The translations under genes and the position numbers were made by a program. This document shows positions 16,165 to 23,587 of a DNA stretch of 34,406 nt, piece after piece. Origin of the DNA: Levilactobacillus tujiorum (GTDB lineage Bacteria; Bacillota; Bacilli; Lactobacillales; Lactobacillaceae). Within the stretch, counting starts at the first letter, position 1, and each line of letters begins with the position of its first letter. A model generated the notes under the pieces. The model made no database searches. It had not been told where the DNA came from and worked only from the letters and a program-made list of their open reading frames with translations. Location: assembly GCF_012641185.1 (NCBI RefSeq), contig NZ_JAAXLK010000027.1, positions 1-34,406 of the forward strand. The letters are read 5' to 3'.

Positions 16165-18774
16165 TTAGTCCTCTAGTAGCTGTGACAGCTGGCGACCATT
16201 TCTCAGCGCTAGCCGTTTCTTGAGCTCCAAGACGCCCGTTGGGATGAATACGCCAATCACAACTAGTATCCACGCACTCACCGGTAAAGTGACTAAGCCG
16301 AAAAGTCCTTGTAAACCTGGCACCATCGCAATCACGATGAGTAAGCCAATCGTCCCCAGTAGCGCTCGGTTCAAACGAGGATTACGTTTGAGACTTCGCC
16401 AAGTCAACGGTTGACGGTCCTTAATGGCATAGATATCGATCATCGATCCAATTGCCAGAATCAAGAACGTTACCGTCATTCCCACCGCCGGCTGGTCTGC
16501 TGAGAAGACGAATCGGCCCAGGCCATACGCACCTAAGGTCAGGAGCGTAAACGTCACTGCTCGTGTGACTAATCGGCCCCCTAAGCCTCTGGAAAATAGA
16601 CTCTCGTCGTTGGCCACCGGTGCTTGTTGCATCGCCGCCTTTTCACCCGGTTCCCGACTCAGGTAGAAGCCTGGAATTCCGTCGGCTAGCACGTTAATCA
16701 GCAGGAGTTGTTCTGCCAATAGTGGCGCGCCCCAGCCCATTAGCACGGTCCCCACCATTAAGAAGATTTGGGCGAAGTTAACACCGACTAAGAACTCGAC
16801 TGCCTTCAGAATGTTTTGATAGACGGTCCGCCCTTCGCGAACGGCTGAAATGATCGTGGCAAAGTTATCATCCGTTAATACCATATCAGCCGCACTCTTG
16901 GAGACTTCGGTCCCAGTGATCCCCATGGCAATCCCGACGTCGGCGGCCTTCAAGGCTGGTGCGTCATTGACACCATCCCCCGTCATCGCAACCGTCGCGC
17001 CCGTCTGTTGCCAAGCCTGAACGATACGAATCTTATCAGTTGGCGATACCCGGGCATAGACCGCAGTCTGCTCAATTCGCGCCGCTAGTTCTTCATCCGT
17101 GAGAGTCCGCAATTCATCGCCAGACATGACGAGTTGTCCCGGTTCTAACAGACCAATTTCCTTGGCGATGGCTTCCGCCGTCACCATGTGATCTCCCGTA
17201 ATCATGATGGGCTTGATCCCCGCCGCCTTGGCCTCACGAATAGCGGGGATCACTTCCGGCCGTGGTGGATCAATTATACCAACTAGCCCGGCAAACGTCA
17301 GCTGCTGAGTCAATTCGGCCCAGTCCACCCGTTTCCCTGCCGGCACAACCTTGTAGCCCACCGCGAGCACTCGCAGTGCATCTCGTCCAAAATCATCATG
17401 CACCCGCTTAGCCCGTGCTAGCTCACCTGGTTGCCAATCTACTGGTAACCGATCAAACGCCCCTTTGACAATCACTAAGCGACGGCCATCTTTTAACTGA
17501 TGGAGGGTTGCCATCGTCTTTTTGGTTGAGTCAAAGGGATCTTCCGCCAGTCGTGGTGCCGTTGCTTCAAACATCTGCCGACTCGCGCCATTACTGGTCA
17601 GCCACCGAACAATGGCTAACTCCGTTGGATCTCCCGTAGTCTGCTCTTCACCCGCTACCGTCTGAATCTCCGCATTTGTCGCCAAGCCCAGGTAACGTAG
17701 CAATTCTCGTCCAGCGTGGTTCAGCTCTTCCGCTGGCAGTGCCGTTGAATTCTGGGGTGCCCAATAGTGGGTAATCGTCATCTTATTTTGCGTCAACGTT
17801 CCGGTCTTATCCGAAGCGATCACGTCTACCCCACCAATAGTTTCGACAGCGTTGACCCGGCGCATGATCGCGTTGCGCTTGGCCATCCTTTTAACGCCAT
17901 GGGCCAGACTAATCGTGACAATGATTGGCAGAGTTTCCGGCACCGCCGCTACGGCTAAGGAAATCCCAATCATCAAGCTATCCGCTAACCCTTGATTCTG
18001 CATCCAAATGCTGAGTGCAAAAATTGCTAAACCGCCCAGAACCGCGAAGGCCGTCAACCAGCCTGACAGGCGATTCAAGCGGCCCTGCAGTGGGGTCGCC
18101 CGCTTCTTCGTTTTGTTCAGTAAGCCGGCAATCTGGCCTAGTTCCGTTGCCATCCCCGTCGTCACTACCTGAGCCACAGCCGTTCCTGCCGTCACGGCAG
18201 TTCCTGAATAAACCAGCTGTTCATCCTTGAGATCTGTGAGTGCCGGTAGCGCGGTCTTCTCTACCGGTACACTTTCTCCGGTCAAGACGGCTTCATCGAC
18301 GGCTAAATTGGTACTCGACAGAATGACACCATCAGCTGGCACCTGGTCACCGGCTTTTAGCAGTACCAAGTCTCCCGGCACCACATTCTTGGCCTCAATC
18401 GTCTGCGCAACATCATCCCGCCGAACCGTTGTCGTCGGTAGACTCATAGACTGCAGCGCGGCCAAGGCCTTTTCGGCTGAAGCCTCTTGGTACATGCCGA
18501 TGATCACGTTGATCACCAGAATGGACCCAATCACGATAGATTTCGTCCAGCCGCCGCCCTGAAAGATTGCCATGTAACTGGCTAGTAGGACCGCAAACAA
18601 TAAGACCAGGGACGAAACGTCCGCCAGATGCCGCCAGATTTGTCGCCAGATACTGGCCTTCTTAGCCGCCACTAATTGGTTGCTCCCGTACTGGGCTAAC
18701 CGTTCCTTAGCGGCCTGACCGGTTAGTCCTTGATGCGCCGTTAATTCTAAATTTGTCATCTCTTTTCTCTTCAT
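16165..18774 (-). CDS. P-type cation-transporting ATPase (P2/Ca2+-ATPase-like)
   Basis: An 869-aa membrane pump. It shows the actuator motif LTGESVPVEK (about 165-174), phosphorylated Asp322 in SDKTGTLT, the hinge motif MTGDGVNDAPALKAAD, and ten predicted membrane segments in the P2 pattern. M4 reads VPETLP rather than the usual PEGLP. In M5 and M6 the segments NFAQIF and NVLADGIP retain only part of the SERCA calcium site, so the substrate could be Ca2+, Mn2+ or another cation. The start is ATG 18774 with GGAGG 9 nt upstream; the ORF extends to 18885 without an SD. Upstream -10-like TATAGT (18823-18818) lacks a clear -35. Confidence 0.9.
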   Translation of the reverse strand: MKRKEMTNLELTAHQGLTGQAAKERLAQYGSNQLVAAKKASIWRQIWRHLADVSSLVLLFAVLLASYMAIFQGGGWTKSIVIGSILVINVIIGMYQEASAEKALAALQSMSLPTTTVRRDDVAQTIEAKNVVPGDLVLLKAGDQVPADGVILSSTNLAVDEAVLTGESVPVEKTALPALTDLKDEQLVYSGTAVTAGTAVAQVVTTGMATELGQIAGLLNKTKKRATPLQGRLNRLSGWLTAFAVLGGLAIFALSIWMQNQGLADSLMIGISLAVAAVPETLPIIVTISLAHGVKRMAKRNAIMRRVNAVETIGGVDVIASDKTGTLTQNKMTITHYWAPQNSTALPAEELNHAGRELLRYLGLATNAEIQTVAGEEQTTGDPTELAIVRWLTSNGASRQMFEATAPRLAEDPFDSTKKTMATLHQLKDGRRLVIVKGAFDRLPVDWQPGELARAKRVHDDFGRDALRVLAVGYKVVPAGKRVDWAELTQQLTFAGLVGIIDPPRPEVIPAIREAKAAGIKPIMITGDHMVTAEAIAKEIGLLEPGQLVMSGDELRTLTDEELAARIEQTAVYARVSPTDKIRIVQAWQQTGATVAMTGDGVNDAPALKAADVGIAMGITGTEVSKSAADMVLTDDNFATIISAVREGRTVYQNILKAVEFLVGVNFAQIFLMVGTVLMGWGAPLLAEQLLLINVLADGIPGFYLSREPGEKAAMQQAPVANDESLFSRGLGGRLVTRAVTFTLLTLGAYGLGRFVFSADQPAVGMTVTFLILAIGSMIDIYAIKDRQPLTWRSLKRNPRLNRALLGTIGLLIVIAMVPGLQGLFGLVTLPVSAWILVVIGVFIPTGVLELKKRLALRNGRQLSQLLED

Positions 18775-19077
18775 AGAATATGTCCTCCGTTTAATTAAGT
18801 AGATTATCGTTCCGATTACTATACTCTTATTAAACCGTAAAAATTTGGCTAGACTACGGGAGAAATGTGAAGAAAAATAGAACATTGGCTTTTCTGTTTA
18901 CAATATGTCCTTTCCGCCGTAAAATTCAGTTCAATACAATTATATTAATATCAACTGGTTAAACCGTGACACCCCCTAACTTTCAAGTGTTCTTAGTTGC
19001 CCCCGTTCACAATATCCCCTAAAATCAAGCTAATCACGGTCATTACTACCTAGATGATCCCGAAAGGAAGGACCGGT
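18775..19077. other. Divergent intergenic region
   Basis: This 303-bp region separates the ATPase gene from the metalloprotease gene. It is AT-rich and contains the plus-strand promoter annotated at 18997-19025. On the minus strand I see only a -10-like TATAGT and a GGAGG ribosome binding site. No ORF or RNA gene is evident. Confidence 0.5.
18997..19025 (+). promoter_or_regulatory. Promoter of the metalloprotease gene
   Basis: -35 TTGCCC (18997-19002), 17-nt spacer, -10 TAAAAT (19020-19025), about 50 nt before the GTG start. Confidence 0.55.
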
Positions 19078-19782
19078 GTGAAAGTCATCAAGCGCTTATT
19101 CATCGTCACGCTCTTGGCCGTTGGTCTCTTTATTATCAGCAACTGGCGGACCCTCTCCGTTCAATTTAACTACTATCAATCCGCCTTTGCCACGCTTTTT
19201 ACGGCAACCGATACCCACTCGGGGGCGCACTACCAGTCCAAGGGGGTTATTCTCCGCAATCTCCAAGACGCGACCACTAAGACTGGGGCTGAGAACACCC
19301 CCGTTGAGACGGCCATGCAGGGTGTCTTGCTCCAACGCCAGTACGTTTACCATTTCTCAGCCAATACCCCCAGCCAGGTACGGTCACTTTTCAACCAAGC
19401 GATCGCAATTTACAATCAAACTGGCATCGTTCACTTAACCGCGGGACGTGATGAGTCCAACCGCAACCAAATCACCTTGGGTATCTACTACCATCGAGAA
19501 ACCAGCGATCGCCGCACCATCGAACTTGGTCGTGGCGGGCCGCAAATTACCCAGCGGATCAGCTGGCAAGGTATCCTGACCACCAACGCGGCTACGGCCA
19601 AACTCAACGCAACCTATCCGCGATCTTATAAATTATCGGTAGCCGTGCACGAGCTGGGTCACGCCCTGGGACTCGATCACAGTTCAGATCGGGACTCCGT
19701 CATGACGCCCATTGACCACGGCCGCACCCAACCGTCATCCGCTGATCTCAAGAGCTTACGCGCCATTTATGAGAAGTCCTAA
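19078..19782 (+). CDS. Matrixin-type (M10) zinc metalloprotease, membrane-anchored or secreted
   Basis: A 234-aa protein with one N-terminal hydrophobic segment (IKRLFIVTLLAVGLFIISNW), acting as signal peptide or anchor, then an extracellular domain. Near the C-terminus it has the metzincin zinc site HELGHALGLDH, followed by the Met-turn sequence DSVM. That places it with matrixin-family peptidases of lactobacilli, whose substrates are mostly unknown. The start is GTG 19078, with AAGGAAGGA 5 nt upstream; an in-frame ATG at 19054 has no SD. The domain is compact, with no hemopexin-like or wall-binding repeat. Confidence 0.87.
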   Translation: MKVIKRLFIVTLLAVGLFIISNWRTLSVQFNYYQSAFATLFTATDTHSGAHYQSKGVILRNLQDATTKTGAENTPVETAMQGVLLQRQYVYHFSANTPSQVRSLFNQAIAIYNQTGIVHLTAGRDESNRNQITLGIYYHRETSDRRTIELGRGGPQITQRISWQGILTTNAATAKLNATYPRSYKLSVAVHELGHALGLDHSSDRDSVMTPIDHGRTQPSSADLKSLRAIYEKS

Positions 19783-19797
19783 GTGACGCTACGCAAA

Positions 19798-19825
19798 AGG
19801 GACTGAAACAGCAGTCTCAGTCCCT
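19798..19825. terminator. Terminator hairpin between convergent genes
   Basis: Stem AGGGACTGA / TCAGTCCCT. The T-run (TTTT) lies on the minus-strand side, so it suits the small HTH-like gene at 19978 better than the protease gene, whose side lacks Ts. Confidence 0.65.
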
Positions 19826-19977
19826 GTCTGCACACTAAATACGTGTGGCTGACACGTGTGCCAAGAGGCAACTGGTTCCGCTTAAAACTGACAACTAAAC
19901 CATCCCAGCCCAGGATTATTCGGTTGTCAGCCCGAATGCTCACCAGCTAACCACTTTTTTGGCCCACTCTTTTCTAG

Positions 19978-20172
19978 TTAGATTGATCGGTCGCGCTTAT
20001 AGTCTAACAACGTCTGCGCCGTCCCAACACTTACGCGTTCAATGGGACGTACCCGGACTTTAAGGCGTCTGATCAAATCAACTGACAACCCAGTATCTTT
20101 CCCAATCTGATACGGGGTAAGGTCACTGTCCAGCAGTTCCCTGATTTCACTAACAAGATCAATTTTTTCCAT
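19978..20172 (-). CDS. Small helix-turn-helix-like protein (64 aa)
   Basis: Not assigned to a named family. The segment TPYQIGKDTGLSVDLIRRLK looks like a Cro/XRE-type helix-turn-helix, and the C-terminal VGTAQTLLDYKRDR fits the following helix. Nothing else fits in 64 aa, so it would be a single-domain DNA-binding protein. ATG 20172 is preceded by AGGAG at 6 nt, a good start. It sits alone downstream of the dipeptidase gene on the same strand, separated by a terminator hairpin. DNA binding is inferred, not shown. Confidence 0.7.
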   Translation of the reverse strand: MEKIDLVSEIRELLDSDLTPYQIGKDTGLSVDLIRRLKVRVRPIERVSVGTAQTLLDYKRDRSI

Positions 20173-20263
20173 GTCTTTCTCCTATTACTTAAGGCCTGAC
20201 ACTAATCAGCGGCTAACCGTGAGAAACTTTCTGTCACTTACCTCACGTGCACATCGACTAGCC

Positions 20264-20310
20264 AAAGCGACCCTCGTAACGGCGATTTCAGCCACTACGA
20301 AGGTCGCTTT
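20264..20310. terminator. Terminator hairpin after the dipeptidase gene
   Basis: Arms AAAGCGACC..CGTA and TACGAAGGTCGCTTT enclose about 17 nt. T-runs are short (TTT/TTTT). It lies just after the stop of the minus-strand C69 gene. Confidence 0.75.
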
Positions 20311-20332
20311 TGAATACCTTAACGACTTGATT

Positions 20333-21766
20333 CTAAAGATTCTTATCCATGTTGAAGGTCAACCGAGAAAGTGTCAGTCCCTTTTCGATTAAGTCATTGG
20401 TAAACTGCGTCGTCACCTTGCGCATATCCGCCGTAACCTGATGATTTTGTGCGGTCAAGTAGGCCGTTAGCTCATCACCGGTAAGCGTCCGTGCCTTAGC
20501 CAGCGTCCGCGCCACGTGTGCTCGAAGGCTTTCCTTAGCGGCCGTGACGTAATCCGTATCCTGTTCGATGAAGTCAATGTAGTGGGACTCTACGATCATC
20601 GACAACTTCCGATACATCCAGTAGGCACTGACGTCATCCAAGTGAACTGGCGTGTGGCTGTAGCTATCATCCGTGTCCGTTGCGTTAGCAAAGAACGGCA
20701 CGTATGGGCTGAAGGCTGGCACACCGAAGCATAACCACATAATGGCGGAACTTTCCTTAGGGACGTCATTCCGTAATTGTAAAACGTGTGAGTTTTGCGT
20801 CCGGTTCATCGAGATCGGCCGGAACTTCAAGCGATCGGCATCGGCACCAGGACCTAATGGATCGTACTTGGTTTCGTTGTAATGGGAACTCAGAATGTAT
20901 TCGACATCTTCCACACTAATTTTGTGGCTCGTCCGGCAAATGAATGGCAAATCACTGGACTGGGGATCCTGTTCAATTTCAGGGTTCAAGTACCGTTGAC
21001 CAAACCAAACTCGCGGCGTGTTGTAGTGCCGGTCCTTTTCCGTGCTAGTCCCAAAGATGTGCCGGAAATTCCAGCCAGCCTGGTCGGGATTCAAGTGATT
21101 TTCGGTGACAAACTCCTGAATCCCCTCGGAATACATGAAATTGTCGGGGTCATCAAAGGTTACTTGCTGAATGGCTACCTGATTGGCTGCCACGGCGTAA
21201 GCATCATCGGGAATGCGTTGTGCCACCCAGTGGTGTCCCGTCACAATCTCCATGTACCAAACCTCATCGTTATCAGAGAACAGTACCCCATTCCCCTCCG
21301 GTGATCCATATTGCTTGATGAGCTTGCCCAAGTAGCGGACCCCATCGCGCGCAGAATTAATGTAAGGCAAGACCATCGTCTGCAGAGAATCTTCCGCTAA
21401 ACCATTGGCAACTAGGGGATCAAAGGCCAAGGCCTGAGGATTACCATAAACACTTTCGGTGGCACTCATCGCCACGTTTTGTGAGTTAATCCCACTCTCA
21501 GCGTACTCCCCGGTCTTATCCGTCTCGACGTTTGGCGTCGCGAGATACCGGTAACCATCGCTAGGAATCGGTGCGGTAAAGCCATTTTGATTGGACACCC
21601 ACGTTCTCTTGGGTTGGTCATGCTCTGCCGGATGGACATAGAACCGTTGCGGCGTGAGCGCCAAAAAAGTATCATCATTTCGCGCAATCATCGTGGACCC
21701 ATCCACTGATGCCTGCTTACCGACCAATACCGTCGTACAAGCCGTTAAATGTTTTGCTGCTTTCAT
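20333..21766 (-). CDS. pepD: C69-family dipeptidase (PepD type)
   Basis: A 477-aa N-terminal-nucleophile hydrolase that splits dipeptides in the cytoplasm. The likely nucleophile is Cys10 in LTACTTVLVGKQASVDGS, close to the N-terminus as in lactobacillus PepD. The following IARNDDTF and the central NGVLFSDNDEVWYMEIVTGHHW fit the family. The normal family length is near 470 aa. ATG 21766 has AAGGAG upstream at somewhat wide spacing. Lactobacilli often have several pepD paralogues; which one this is cannot be told here. Confidence 0.9.
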   Translation of the reverse strand: MKAAKHLTACTTVLVGKQASVDGSTMIARNDDTFLALTPQRFYVHPAEHDQPKRTWVSNQNGFTAPIPSDGYRYLATPNVETDKTGEYAESGINSQNVAMSATESVYGNPQALAFDPLVANGLAEDSLQTMVLPYINSARDGVRYLGKLIKQYGSPEGNGVLFSDNDEVWYMEIVTGHHWVAQRIPDDAYAVAANQVAIQQVTFDDPDNFMYSEGIQEFVTENHLNPDQAGWNFRHIFGTSTEKDRHYNTPRVWFGQRYLNPEIEQDPQSSDLPFICRTSHKISVEDVEYILSSHYNETKYDPLGPGADADRLKFRPISMNRTQNSHVLQLRNDVPKESSAIMWLCFGVPAFSPYVPFFANATDTDDSYSHTPVHLDDVSAYWMYRKLSMIVESHYIDFIEQDTDYVTAAKESLRAHVARTLAKARTLTGDELTAYLTAQNHQVTADMRKVTTQFTNDLIEKGLTLSRLTFNMDKNL

Positions 21767-21899
21767 CTAAACTACCACTCCTTAATTTAGGCCGATCCTT
21801 TACAATTGACCCAATTACTACAGGCATAGTTTACTCCTAACTCTTAAGGAAGACTAGCCACTGTTTGTCTGCCAAAATGGTAACACTTTCACAAATGTG

Positions 21900-21927
21900 T
21901 TGACATTTGCGCCAAATTGTCTAAAAT
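21900..21927 (+). promoter_or_regulatory. Promoter of the NADH oxidase gene
   Basis: Perfect -35 TTGACA (21900-21905), 16-nt spacer, -10 TAAAAT (21922-21927). The leader is about 80 nt long. Confidence 0.8.
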
Positions 21928-21942
21928 AGAGTTGTAATCAAT

Positions 21943-21964
21943 TGATTCATATTTTTTTGAATCA
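21943..21964 (+). promoter_or_regulatory. Operator-like inverted repeat in the nox leader
   Basis: TGATTCA and TGAATCA are perfect 7-bp inverted arms separated by 8 nt of A/T, located just after the expected transcription start. It does not match the Rex or cre consensus. It could be a binding site or a weak mRNA hairpin. Confidence 0.45.
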
Positions 21965-22016
21965 GTTTGTGAATAGTATCTCAATATTTTTTAACTATCC
22001 TTAGGAGGCCATATTC

Positions 22017-23375
22017 ATGAAAGTCACAGTCGTTGGTTGTACCCATGCAGGTACCTTTGCAATTAAACAAATTCTTGCCGAACACCCAGATGCCGAAGTT
22101 ACGGTCTACGAGCGGAATGACGTTATTTCCTTCCTTTCTTGCGGGATTGCCCTCTATCTCGGTGGTAAAGTCGCCGATCCTCAAGGTCTGTTCTATTCTA
22201 GTCCCAAGGAACTCGCTGAACTCGGCGCCAATGTCCAAATGAATCACAATGTCCTAGCGATTAACCCCGAAACTAAAACGGTTACAGTTGAAGATTTGAA
22301 CACTCATGAACAAACGACTTCAGCCTACGACAAGCTGGTGATGACCTCTGGTTCATGGCCAATTGTGCCTAAGATTCCGGGCATTGACAACGCTAAAGTC
22401 AAGCTCTGCAAGAACTGGGCACACGCACAAACACTGATCGAAGAAGCCAAGGATGCCAAGCATATTACGGTGATCGGCGCTGGCTACATCGGTGCTGAAT
22501 TAGCCGAAGCCTACTCCACTACCGGTCATGAGGTCACTCTGATCGATGCGATGGACCGGGTTATGCCGAAATACTTTGATAGCGAATTTACCGACGTGAT
22601 CGAACAAGACTACCGTGATAATCACGTTCAACTAGCACTAGGTGAAACGGTTGAAAGCTTTACTGACAGCAACGACCACCGCCTGACCATCAAGACAGAT
22701 AAGGGCAGCTACGATACCGACCTGGCAATTCTGTGCATTGGTTTCCGGCCAAACACGGACTTACTGAAGGGCAAAGTCGATATGGCACCCAACGGCGCGA
22801 TTATCACCGACGATTACATGCGCTCCTCAAATCCGGATATCTTTGCTGCTGGTGATAGTGCTGCTGTACACTACAATCCAACTCACAAGAATGCCTACAT
22901 CCCCCTCGCCACTAACGCTGTCCGTCAGGGAATTCTGGTAGGAAAGAACCTTGTGAAGCCTACAGTTAAGTACATGGGAACCCAATCCTCTTCTGGACTT
23001 GAACTCTACGGTCGCACGATTGTCTCCACTGGTTTAACCTTGGCTGCTGCACAACAACAAGGGGTCAAAGCTGAACAAGTCATCGTCAAAGACAACTACC
23101 GGCCAGAGTTTATGCCAACGACCGAACCCGTACTGATGTCCTTGGTTTACAACCCGGACACCCGGCGAATTCTCGGTGGTGCGCTCATGAGCAAGTACGA
23201 TGTTTCCCAGTCGGCCAATACCCTCTCTGTCTGCATCCAAAACGAAAATACGATCGACGATTTGGCCATGGTCGACATGCTCTTCCAGCCTAACTTCGAC
23301 CGTCCGTTCAACTACCTTAACATCGTGGCCCAAGCGGCACAGGCTCAAGCTGCTAAATTGACCACCACTCATTAG
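22017..23375 (+). CDS. nox: NADH oxidase (water-forming type, CoA-disulfide-reductase family)
   Basis: A 452-aa FAD enzyme that oxidises NADH with O2. The N-terminal FAD motif reads VVGCTHAGTFA with His10. The redox-active Cys42 lies in FLSCGIALY, the hallmark of four-electron, H2O-forming Nox. The NAD-binding motif VIGAGYIGAELAEAY follows near residue 155, and the second FAD motif IFAAGDSAA near residue 280. SD TAGGAGG lies 7 nt before ATG 22017. It is monocistronic, with a strong promoter and terminator. It regenerates NAD+ and removes oxygen. CoA-disulfide reductase or NADH peroxidase relatives share the fold, but the overall pattern favours Nox. Confidence 0.93.
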   Translation: MKVTVVGCTHAGTFAIKQILAEHPDAEVTVYERNDVISFLSCGIALYLGGKVADPQGLFYSSPKELAELGANVQMNHNVLAINPETKTVTVEDLNTHEQTTSAYDKLVMTSGSWPIVPKIPGIDNAKVKLCKNWAHAQTLIEEAKDAKHITVIGAGYIGAELAEAYSTTGHEVTLIDAMDRVMPKYFDSEFTDVIEQDYRDNHVQLALGETVESFTDSNDHRLTIKTDKGSYDTDLAILCIGFRPNTDLLKGKVDMAPNGAIITDDYMRSSNPDIFAAGDSAAVHYNPTHKNAYIPLATNAVRQGILVGKNLVKPTVKYMGTQSSSGLELYGRTIVSTGLTLAAAQQQGVKAEQVIVKDNYRPEFMPTTEPVLMSLVYNPDTRRILGGALMSKYDVSQSANTLSVCIQNENTIDDLAMVDMLFQPNFDRPFNYLNIVAQAAQAQAAKLTTTH

Positions 23376-23390
23376 ACCCGCTTAACCACT

Positions 23391-23432
23391 AAAGCCATTG
23401 CTCACGTTTTAACGTAGCAATGGCTTTTTTGT
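23391..23432 (+). terminator. Intrinsic terminator of nox
   Basis: Stem AAAGCCATTGCT / AGCAATGGCTTT followed by TTTTTT. The loop itself contains a small ACGTT/AACGT stem. Confidence 0.92.
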
Positions 23433-23587
23433 TTGCTCATTCATGACCTCAGTAGTCCGTTAGCGGTGACGCCGCTTCAGCGTTTATCGTTGAATCCCTG
23501 AACTAATCGGTTATCATCGAAGCGTGTCTCCCACTATACCGGCTAAGTCATTTTGATATAAATCCTTCCGTTCTACCGTTGCCCTAG

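Noticed and set aside
21880-21895. Rex operator upstream of nox
   Set aside because: One half (TTCACAA) is good, but the other half matches only about four of seven positions.
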